This document shows positions 1-5,001 of a stretch of DNA of 5,001 bases, one piece after another. How positions within the stretch are numbered: the stretch's first letter is position 1; every line of letters starts with the position of its first letter. The notes beneath the pieces were generated by a model. The model worked only from the letters and a program-made list of their open reading frames with translations, searched no databases and was not told the DNA's origin. The stretch comes from JAIRTY01 sp050257395. GTDB lineage: Bacteria; Actinomycetota; Actinomycetes; Streptosporangiales; Streptosporangiaceae. A program made the translations under genes and the position numbers. The DNA lies in contig JBLMWU010000188.1 of assembly GCA_050257395.1 (NCBI GenBank), positions 1-5,001 on the forward strand, read 5' to 3'.

Positions 1-488
1 CGCGACATCTCAGCGCCGCCCAGCCGCCCGGAGCACTGCACCCGGATCCCCCGGGCGCCGCCCTTCATGGCCGTCTGCATGGCCTTGCGCATGGCCCGCC
101 GGAACGACACCCGGCTGGACAGCTGCTCGGCCACGCCCTGCGCGACCAGCTGCGCGTCCGTCTCGGGGTTCTTGACCTCGAGGATGTTCAGCTGGATCTG
201 CTTGCTGGTCAGCTTCTCCAGGTCGGTCCGGATGCGGTCCGCCTCGGCGCCGCGCCGGCCGATGACGATGCCGGGGCGCGCGGTGTGGATGTCCACCCGG
301 ACCCGGTCCCGGGTCCGCTCGATCTCGACCTTGGAGATGCCCGCCCGCTCCATGCCCCGCTGCAGCATCCGGCGGATGGCCACGTCCTCGGCGACGTAAT
401 CCTTGTACAGCTTGTCCGCATACCACCGGCTCTTGAAGTCGGTGGTGATGCCAAGCCGGAACCCGTGCGGGTTCACCTTCTGGCCCAC
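1..488 (-). CDS. rpsC: 30S ribosomal protein S3, 5' part (runs off the window)
   Basis: S3 sits on the 30S head at the mRNA entry channel, where it binds 16S rRNA with S10 and S14 and takes part in the helicase activity of the ribosome (family knowledge). The first 162 codons are present, starting MGQKVNPHGFRLGIT, followed by a partial Arg codon at the window edge. The KH domain is visible, with its GxxG loop as GRRG at residues 77-80, followed by NILEVKNPETDAQLVAQ at about 101-117 and the start of the C-terminal domain (SGRLGGAEMSR). The reading frame is clean throughout. The start is GTG at 486-488; its first G is the last base of the rplV TAG stop, giving a 1-nt overlap, and a strong GGGGAGGA ribosome binding site lies 7 nt upstream. 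The missing part is the rest of the C-terminal domain. Identity is very secure. Confidence 0.97.
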   Translation of the reverse strand, partial: MGQKVNPHGFRLGITTDFKSRWYADKLYKDYVAEDVAIRRMLQRGMERAGISKVEIERTRDRVRVDIHTARPGIVIGRRGAEADRIRTDLEKLTSKQIQLNILEVKNPETDAQLVAQGVAEQLSSRVSFRRAMRKAMQTAMKGGARGIRVQCSGRLGGAEMS

Positions 489-838
489 TAGCGGGTCCTC
501 CCCTTGGTCTCGTCGGAGACGATGACGGTGATGTGGCTGGTCCGCTTGTTGATCCGGTAACCGCGGCCCTGGGCGCGCGGCCGGAAACGCTTGAGGGTGG
601 GCCCTTCGTCCACCCAGGCCCGGCTCACCACGAGTGCGTCCGCGTCCACCCGCTGGTCCTGGCCCGCATTGGCGATGGCGCTCGCCAGCACCTTGCCGAC
701 CGGGCCGCTCGCCGACTGCGGTGCGAAAGCGAGCACTGCCTGCGCCTCGCTGGCGGGCATGCCGCGGATGAGGTCCACCACCCGGCGGGCCTTCCGGGGC
801 GTGACGCGCACGAACCGCGCCTTGGCCCTAGCCTCCAT
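488..838 (-). CDS. rplV: 50S ribosomal protein L22
   Basis: L22 is an early-binding 50S protein that contacts all 23S rRNA domains, and its long beta-hairpin lines the peptide exit tunnel next to L4, near the macrolide site (family knowledge). The gene encodes 116 residues, a normal actinobacterial length. It shows the N-terminal RVTPRKARRVVDLIRG signature (residues 11-26), VGKVLASAIANA (47-58), and the tunnel hairpin region TLKRFRPRAQGRGYRINKRTSHI (81-103), with the conserved RPRAQGR intact. No insertion or deletion of the kind linked to macrolide resistance is evident. The start is ATG at 836-838 with a GGAG site 8 nt upstream. It lies 34 nt after rpsS and overlaps the rpsC start by one base, which suggests coupled translation. 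Confidence 0.98.
   Translation of the reverse strand: MEARAKARFVRVTPRKARRVVDLIRGMPASEAQAVLAFAPQSASGPVGKVLASAIANAGQDQRVDADALVVSRAWVDEGPTLKRFRPRAQGRGYRINKRTSHITVIVSDETKGRTR
496..503 (-). promoter_or_regulatory. Ribosome binding site deciding the rpsC GTG start
   Basis: GGGGAGGA within the last codons of rplV, 7 nt before the GTG at 488. The strong match and the standard S3 N-terminus (MGQKVNPHG) fix this start, which shares one base with the rplV TAG. Confidence 0.8.
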
Positions 839-846
839 CGCTCTTT

Positions 847-850
847 CTCC
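847..850 (-). promoter_or_regulatory. Ribosome binding site of rplV
   Basis: GGAG, 8 nt before the rplV ATG, in the 34-nt gap after rpsS. The rest of the gap shows no recognisable structure. Confidence 0.65.
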
Positions 851-872
851 GTCTCTTCAGCGCGCGCCCGGC

Positions 873-1151
873 CTAGCGCCGGCTGCGGCGGTCGTCCTTG
901 ACATGACTGCGGAACGTGCGGGTGGGCGCGAACTCACCGAGCTTGTGGCCGACCATGGCCTCGGTGACGAACACCGGCACATGCTTGCGGCCGTCGTGCA
1001 CCGCGATCGTGTGCCCGAGCATCGCAGGCACGATCATGGAACGGCGTGACCATGTCTTGATCACGTTCCGGGTCCCCTTGTCGTTCTGCGTGTCCACCTT
1101 CTTCATCAGGTGGTCATCGACAAAGGGGCCTTTCTTAAGGCTACGAGGCAT
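873..1151 (-). CDS. rpsS: 30S ribosomal protein S19
   Basis: S19 is a 30S head protein that binds 16S rRNA with S13, near the A-site tRNA and the bridge to the 50S subunit (family knowledge). The product is 92 residues, the usual size, beginning MPRSLKKGPFVDDHL. It carries the conserved core KTWSRRSMIVPAMLGHTIAVHDGRKHVPV (about 32-60) and the family motif MVGHKLGEFAPTRTF (66-80), ending in a basic tail DDRRSRR. The ATG at 1149-1151 is preceded by AGGAG 9 nt upstream, and that site overlaps the rplB stop codon. The rplB-rpsS gap is 12 nt and the gap to rplV is 34 nt, so it is an internal gene of the S10 operon. Nothing is unusual in the protein. Confidence 0.98.
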   Translation of the reverse strand: MPRSLKKGPFVDDHLMKKVDTQNDKGTRNVIKTWSRRSMIVPAMLGHTIAVHDGRKHVPVFVTEAMVGHKLGEFAPTRTFRSHVKDDRRSRR

Positions 1152-1160
1152 GGTGAGGTG

Positions 1161-1165
1161 CTCCT
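1161..1165 (-). promoter_or_regulatory. Ribosome binding site of rpsS overlapping the rplB stop
   Basis: AGGAG, 9 nt before the rpsS ATG. The rplB TAG stop supplies its first bases, reading TAGGAG, so termination of rplB and initiation of rpsS share the same sequence. Confidence 0.75.
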
Positions 1166-1997
1166 ACCGCTTCTTCTTGCTGCGCCTGCGGGTGATCAGC
1201 CGGTCGCTGGGCTTGTTTGCCTTGCGGGTGCGGCCCTCGGGCTTGCCCCAGGGGCTGACCGGGTGGCGGCCGCCGGAGCTCTTGCCCTCGCCGCCGCCGA
1301 GCGGGTGGTCGACCGGGTTCATCGCCACGCCGCGGACCGTGGGCCGGCGGCCCTTCCACCGGGACCGGCCCGCCTTGCCGAGCTTGATGTTGCCCTGCTC
1401 CGCGTTGCCGACCTCGCCGACGCTGGCCCGGCAGCTGGCGTCCACCCGCCGGATCTCGCCGGAGGGCATGCGCAGGGCCGCGTACCCGCCCTCCTTGGCG
1501 AGCAGCTGCACACCCGCGCCCGCGGAGCGGGCGATCTTGGCGCCGCCGCCCGGCCGCAGCTCGATGGCGTGCACCATGGTGCCGGTCGGGATGTTGCGCA
1601 GCGGCAGGCAGTTGCCCGGCCTGATGTCCGCGCCCGGCCCGTTCTCGACCCGGTCACCCTGCCGCATGCCCTGCGGGGCCAGGATGTAGCGCTTCTCGCC
1701 GTCGGCGTAGTGCAGCAGCGCGATCCGGGAGGTGCGGTTCGGGTCGTACTCCAGGTGCGCGACCCTGGCCGGGACGCCGTCCTTGTCGGCGCGCCGGAAA
1801 TCGATCAGCCGGTAGGCACGCTTGTGGCCGCCGCCCTGGTGGCGGGCCGTGATCCGGCCGTGCACATTCCGGCCGCCCCGCGAGTGCAGGGGACGGACCA
1901 GCGACTTCTCAGGCTCGCTGCGCGTGATCTCAGCGAAGTCTGCGCCGCTCGCGCCCCGCCTGCCCGGGGTGATCGGCTTGTACTTGCGGATGCCCAT
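1164..1997 (-). CDS. rplB: 50S ribosomal protein L2
   Basis: L2 is a large primary 23S rRNA-binding protein, needed for subunit association and for peptidyl-transferase function (family knowledge). The product is 277 residues, the usual length. The N-terminal RNA-binding domain includes ARHQGGGHKRAYRLIDFRR (51-69) and EYDPNRTSRIALLHYADGEKRYILAP (83-108). The C-terminal domain includes GEVGNAEQGNIKLGKAGRSRWKGRRPTVRG, followed by MNPVDHPLGGGEG (226-238) and GRHPVSPWGKPEGRTR, then a basic tail. His231 aligns with the functionally important E. coli His229 and is kept. The residue two places later, normally His, is Leu233 (CTC). The ATG start at 1995-1997 has AGGAG 11 nt upstream, a slightly long spacing. 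The gene follows rplW by 32 nt, and its TAG stop lies within the rpsS ribosome binding site. Confidence 0.98.
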   Translation of the reverse strand: MGIRKYKPITPGRRGASGADFAEITRSEPEKSLVRPLHSRGGRNVHGRITARHQGGGHKRAYRLIDFRRADKDGVPARVAHLEYDPNRTSRIALLHYADGEKRYILAPQGMRQGDRVENGPGADIRPGNCLPLRNIPTGTMVHAIELRPGGGAKIARSAGAGVQLLAKEGGYAALRMPSGEIRRVDASCRASVGEVGNAEQGNIKLGKAGRSRWKGRRPTVRGVAMNPVDHPLGGGEGKSSGGRHPVSPWGKPEGRTRKANKPSDRLITRRRSKKKR

Positions 1998-2008
1998 CTC
2001 TGCTCAAG

Positions 2009-2013
2009 CTCCT
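2009..2013 (-). promoter_or_regulatory. Ribosome binding site of rplB
   Basis: AGGAG in the 32-nt rplW-rplB gap, 11 nt before the rplB ATG. The spacing is on the long side. It is the only convincing site in this gap. Confidence 0.65.
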
Positions 2014-2029
2014 GTCGATGTCGCGCCGG

Positions 2030-2332
2030 CTAGCTGACCGGTCCGCCGAACAAGTCGATCCGGTCACCTTCGGCCACGCTCACGATGGCGCGCTTGGTGT
2101 CGGCCCGCTTGCCCCAGCCGAACCGGGTGCGGCGGCGCTTGCCCGGGCGGTTGAGCGTGTTGACGCCGGTCACCTTGACCTTGAAGACTTCCTCGACCGC
2201 CTGCCGGATCTGGGTCCGGTTGGCGTCCGGGGCCACCACGAAGGTGTACTTGCCGTCGTCGGCCAGCCGGTAGCTCTTCTCCGAGATGACCGGCCGGAGC
2301 AGGACGTCCCGGGGGTTCGAGACCTTGCTCAC
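2030..2332 (-). CDS. rplW: 50S ribosomal protein L23
   Basis: L23 lies at the rim of the peptide exit tunnel and is the docking site for trigger factor and the signal recognition particle (family knowledge). The product is 100 residues, of normal size. It has the N-terminal PRDVLLRPVISEKS segment, in which Glu18 matches the E. coli Glu18 used for chaperone docking. It also has the VEEVFKVKVTGVNTLNRPGKRRRTRFGWGKR stretch (46-76), with a basic rRNA-binding extension, and a C-terminal DLFGGPVS. The start is GTG at 2330-2332, overlapping the rplD TGA by 4 nt (GTGA), with a strong AGGAGG site 7 nt upstream. No upstream in-frame start is needed to complete the family N-terminus. It is 32 nt from rplB. 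Confidence 0.98.
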   Translation of the reverse strand: MSKVSNPRDVLLRPVISEKSYRLADDGKYTFVVAPDANRTQIRQAVEEVFKVKVTGVNTLNRPGKRRRTRFGWGKRADTKRAIVSVAEGDRIDLFGGPVS

Positions 2333-2994
2333 TGCTGGCCCTCCTTCTTGACAGCGCCGCCAGCGGAGCGGGCGACGAACGCGTTGAAGGCGGCCTCGGT
2401 GAACACCACGTGGTCGCTCACCAGCACGTCGTAGGTGTTGAGCTGGCCCGTCCCGAGCAGGTGCACGCCGGGGGCGTTGCGCAGGCTCTTCCAGGTCAGC
2501 TCGTCATCGGCGTCCGCCACCACCAGCACGCCCGCGGGCAGCTGGCCGCCCACGGCCGCCTGCAGCACCGCCAGCGCGTCCTTGGTCTTCGGCGCATCGC
2601 CCTCGACGAAGGCGCTGACCACCGCGACCCGGCCGTGTGCCGCCCGGTCGGACAGCGCCCCGCGCAGCGCGGCGGCCTTCATCTTCTTGGGGGTGCGCTG
2701 CTCGTACGAGCGCGGCTGCGGGCCGTGCACGACGCCGCCGCCGGCGTACTGCGGCGCCCGCAGCGAGCCCTGCCGGGCCCGGCCGGTGCCCTTCTGCCGG
2801 TACGGCTTCTTGCCGCCGCCGCGCACCGCGCCGCGGGTCTTGGTGGCGTGGGTGCCCCGCCGGGCCGCGGCCTCCTGCGCCACCACCACCTGGTGGATGA
2901 GCGGGATGTTGACCTTGGCGCCGAAGATCTCCTCGGGGAGCTCGACGCTGTCACTCGGCTTTCCGGACGGGGTGACGACGCTGACGGTGCTCAC
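2329..2994 (-). CDS. rplD: 50S ribosomal protein L4
   Basis: L4 is an early 50S assembly protein whose extended loop reaches the exit-tunnel constriction opposite L22. In E. coli it also represses its own operon (family knowledge). The product is 221 residues. The tunnel-loop signature is intact: GGKKPYRQKGTGRARQGS at about 60-77, followed by RAPQYAGGGVVHGP. The C-terminal half is a typical globular domain with VLVVADADDELTWKSLRN and LNTYDVLVSDHVVFTEAAFNAF. The start is GTG at 2992-2994, overlapping the rplC TGA by 4 nt, with AAGGAGG 4 nt upstream. It overlaps rplW in the same way at its end. I see no candidate S10 leader for L4 autoregulation: the gap before rpsJ is only 87 nt. Confidence 0.98.
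   Translation of the reverse strand: MSTVSVVTPSGKPSDSVELPEEIFGAKVNIPLIHQVVVAQEAAARRGTHATKTRGAVRGGGKKPYRQKGTGRARQGSLRAPQYAGGGVVHGPQPRSYEQRTPKKMKAAALRGALSDRAAHGRVAVVSAFVEGDAPKTKDALAVLQAAVGGQLPAGVLVVADADDELTWKSLRNAPGVHLLGTGQLNTYDVLVSDHVVFTEAAFNAFVARSAGGAVKKEGQQ
2339..2346 (-). promoter_or_regulatory. Ribosome binding site deciding the rplW GTG start
   Basis: AAGGAGGG inside the 3' end of rplD, 6-7 nt before the GTG at 2332. A near-perfect anti-16S match at good spacing supports the GTG start. The start overlaps the rplD TGA as GTGA. Confidence 0.8.
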
Positions 2995-3653
2995 CGGGCC
3001 TCCTTCACCGCGAGCTGCTTGGCGGCGCTGCGGACCAGGACCAGGCTCCCGGCGGGGCCGGGTACCGCGCCCTTGATCAGCAGCAGGCCGCGCTCGGTGT
3101 CCACCGCGTGCACGGTGAGCCGGGCGACGGTGGTGCGGGCGTTGCCCATCCGGCCGGCCATCCGCAGGCCCTTGAACACCCGGCCCGGGGTGGCGCAGCC
3201 GCCGATGGAGCCGGGCGCGCGGTGCTTGCGCTGGGTGCCGTGGGAGGCGCCGAGGCCTTTGAAGCCGTGCCGCTTCATGACGCCCGCGGTGCCCTTGCCT
3301 TTGCTGCGGCCGGTCACGTCGACCAGGTCGCCCGCGGCGAACGTGTCCGCGGTCACCTCCTGGCCGAGCGTGTACTGGTCGGCGTCGTCGGTGCGCAGCT
3401 CGACCAGGTACCGGCGCGGCGTGACCCCGGCCTTGGTGAAGTGCCCGGCGACCGGCTTGGTCACCTTGCGCGGGTCGATCTCGCCGTAGCCGAGCTGGAC
3501 GGCCGAGTAGCCGTCCGTGGGCGGCGTGCGGACCGCGGTCACGACGTTGGGACCCGCCTGCACGACGGTGACCGGCACGATGCGGCCGTCGTCGGCGAAG
3601 ACCTGGGTCATGCCGAGCTTGGTGCCCAGGACGCCCTTGAGGTTCTTGCTCAT
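2991..3653 (-). CDS. rplC: 50S ribosomal protein L3
   Basis: L3 is one of the first proteins to assemble on 23S rRNA, and a long extension reaches the peptidyl-transferase centre (family knowledge). The product is 220 residues, beginning MSKNLKGVLGTKLGMTQVF, the family N-terminus. The core signature is GRSKGKGTAGVMKRHGFKGLGASHGTQRKHRAPGSIG (about 115-151), followed by GCATPGRVFKGLRMAGRMG. The residue aligned with E. coli Gln150, the PrmB methylation site, is Gly152, as I recall for other actinobacteria. The start is ATG at 3651-3653, with GAGGAA 9 nt upstream; that site overlaps the rpsJ stop. The gap to rpsJ is 13 nt, and the gene is joined to rplD by a 4-nt overlap. Confidence 0.98.
   Translation of the reverse strand: MSKNLKGVLGTKLGMTQVFADDGRIVPVTVVQAGPNVVTAVRTPPTDGYSAVQLGYGEIDPRKVTKPVAGHFTKAGVTPRRYLVELRTDDADQYTLGQEVTADTFAAGDLVDVTGRSKGKGTAGVMKRHGFKGLGASHGTQRKHRAPGSIGGCATPGRVFKGLRMAGRMGNARTTVARLTVHAVDTERGLLLIKGAVPGPAGSLVLVRSAAKQLAVKEAR
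2999..3005 (-). promoter_or_regulatory. Ribosome binding site deciding the rplD GTG start
   Basis: AAGGAGG inside the 3' end of rplC, 4 nt before the GTG at 2994. The strong match supports this GTG as the start, although the spacing is short. The start overlaps the rplC TGA as GTGA. Confidence 0.75.
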
Positions 3654-3662
3654 GTCAGTGCG

Positions 3663-3668
3663 TTCCTC
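3663..3668 (-). promoter_or_regulatory. Ribosome binding site of rplC overlapping the rpsJ stop
   Basis: GAGGAA in the transcript, 9 nt before the rplC ATG. Its first two bases belong to the rpsJ TGA stop codon, so a ribosome ending rpsJ sits on the site for rplC. This arrangement suggests coupling or reinitiation. Confidence 0.75.
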
Positions 3669-3975
3669 AGAGCTTGATCTCGATGTCCACGCCGGCCGGC
3701 AGGTCGAGGCGCATCAGCGAGTCGACGGTCTTCGGCGTGGGGTCGATGATGTCGATCAGCCGCTTGTGCGTGCGCATCTCGAAGTGCTCGCGCGAGTCCT
3801 TGTACTTGTGCGGCGACCGGATGACGCAGTACACGTTCTTCTCCGTGGGCAGCGGGACCGGCCCGGCAACCCGCGCGCCCGTGCGCGTCACCGTGTCTAC
3901 GATCTTCCGCGCCGAGCTGTCGATGACCTCATGGTCATACGCCTTGAGCCGGATGCGGATCTTCTGTCCCGCCAT
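3667..3975 (-). CDS. rpsJ: 30S ribosomal protein S10 (transcription factor NusE)
   Basis: S10 is a 30S head protein that also acts as NusE, pairing with NusB in rRNA antitermination and linking NusG to the ribosome (family knowledge). The 102-residue product is the standard size and begins MAGQKIRIRLKAYDHEVID. The long loop at about 46-67 (KNVYCVIRSPHKYKDSREHFEM) carries the conserved RSPHKYKDSREHFE. This is followed by THKRLIDI and a C-terminal SLMRLDLPAGVDIEIKL. The ATG at 3973-3975 has AGGG 7 nt upstream. It is the first gene of the S10 operon, 87 nt after tuf and 13 nt before rplC. I see no clear promoter in that gap, so read-through from tuf is likely. Confidence 0.98.
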   Translation of the reverse strand: MAGQKIRIRLKAYDHEVIDSSARKIVDTVTRTGARVAGPVPLPTEKNVYCVIRSPHKYKDSREHFEMRTHKRLIDIIDPTPKTVDSLMRLDLPAGVDIEIKL

Positions 3976-3982
3976 GTGGCTT

Positions 3983-3986
3983 CCCT
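3983..3986 (-). promoter_or_regulatory. Ribosome binding site of rpsJ
   Basis: AGGG in the transcript, 7 nt before the rpsJ ATG, within AGGGAAG. A second AAGGA lies further upstream at 3990-3994 but is too far away (about 14 nt) to be the main site. This supports the ATG at 3975 as the start. Confidence 0.6.
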
Positions 3987-4030
3987 ACGTCCTTTTCGCC
4001 GTGCTGTCTTGGGTCAGGCTGCCTGCGTGG

Positions 4031-4057
4031 GTGGGGGGGCCCGAGGGCCCCCCTCAC
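4031..4057 (-). terminator. G/C-rich hairpin after tuf, possible attenuator or processing site
   Basis: An inverted repeat starts 5 nt after the tuf stop. An 8-bp all-G/C core pairs 4046-4053 with 4034-4041 around a 4-nt loop (4042-4045, CUCG in the transcript). It extends by 3 bp (4055-4057 with 4031-4033) across a single bulged base at 4054. No U-run follows in the transcript direction, so it is not a classical intrinsic terminator. In actinobacteria such U-less hairpins may act as partial terminators, attenuators or 3'-end stabilisers (inference). It would be the natural point to set the ratio of tuf to S10-operon transcript. Confidence 0.55.
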
Positions 4058-4062
4058 GTGTG

Positions 4063-5001
<939 letters not shown>

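Noticed and set aside
10..426. Minus-strand open frame of 138 codons within the S3 region
   Set aside because: It is an alternative frame of rpsC; the true S3 frame is continuous from the GTG at 488 to the window edge and matches the family throughout.
1110..2033. Long open frame of 307 codons on the plus strand, plus an overlapping 257-codon frame at 916-1689
   Set aside because: Both are antisense to rplB and rpsS, overlap each other in different frames, and look like third-position GC shadows.
2410..3489. Long open frame of 359 codons on the plus strand
   Set aside because: It lies antisense to rplC and rplD, is rich in Arg, Ala, Gly, Pro and His as expected from a shadow of high-GC codons, and has no family signature.
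3987..4030. Possible promoter for rpsJ (CTGACC as a -35-like box)
   Set aside because: No TANNNT-like -10 sits at suitable spacing, and the rest of the match is weak.
3976..4062. S10 leader for L4 autoregulation
   Set aside because: The gap is too short for the known leader structure and only one simple hairpin is visible, located right after tuf.

Overview
The window is a contiguous, single-strand piece of the conserved str/S10 ribosomal-protein region of a high-GC actinobacterium. All genes read on the minus strand, so transcription runs from high to low coordinates: tuf (3' part), rpsJ, rplC, rplD, rplW, rplB, rpsS, rplV, rpsC (5' part). The evidence for an actinobacterium is the strong G/C bias at third codon positions, GTG starts at three genes, and actinobacterial protein signatures: EF-Tu ending in RVTKIIK, L3 with GSIGGCATPG, and L2 with GRHPVSPWGKPEGRTR. 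The order or family cannot be fixed by eye.

Layout. Positions 4063-5001 hold the C-terminal 312 codons of EF-Tu, the end of the str operon. Positions 3976-4062 form an 87-nt gap with a strong G/C hairpin just after the tuf stop and no recognisable promoter. Positions 3667-3975 encode S10. Positions 2030-3653 encode L3, L4 and L23, with L3/L4 and L4/L23 each joined by a 4-nt GTGA stop/start overlap. Positions 1164-1997 encode L2, 873-1151 S19, and 488-838 L22. Positions 1-488 encode the first 162 residues of S3 and run off the window. S3 starts at a GTG that shares one base with the L22 stop. No gap between genes exceeds 87 nt.

The genes work as one unit. EF-Tu delivers aminoacyl-tRNA to the ribosome; S10, S19 and S3 assemble on the 30S head; L3, L4, L23, L2 and L22 bind 23S rRNA early in 50S assembly and line the peptidyl-transferase region and exit tunnel. 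Overlapping or tightly spaced junctions, each with a Shine-Dalgarno-like sequence, suggest translational coupling and balanced output.

I found no mobile element, CRISPR array, RNA gene or novel system. The points worth a second look are modest: a His-to-Leu change in the conserved NPVDHPHGGGEG motif of L2, the short tuf-rpsJ gap with a hairpin lacking a U-tract, stop codons embedded in the next gene's ribosome binding site, and stop-codon usage with no TAA.
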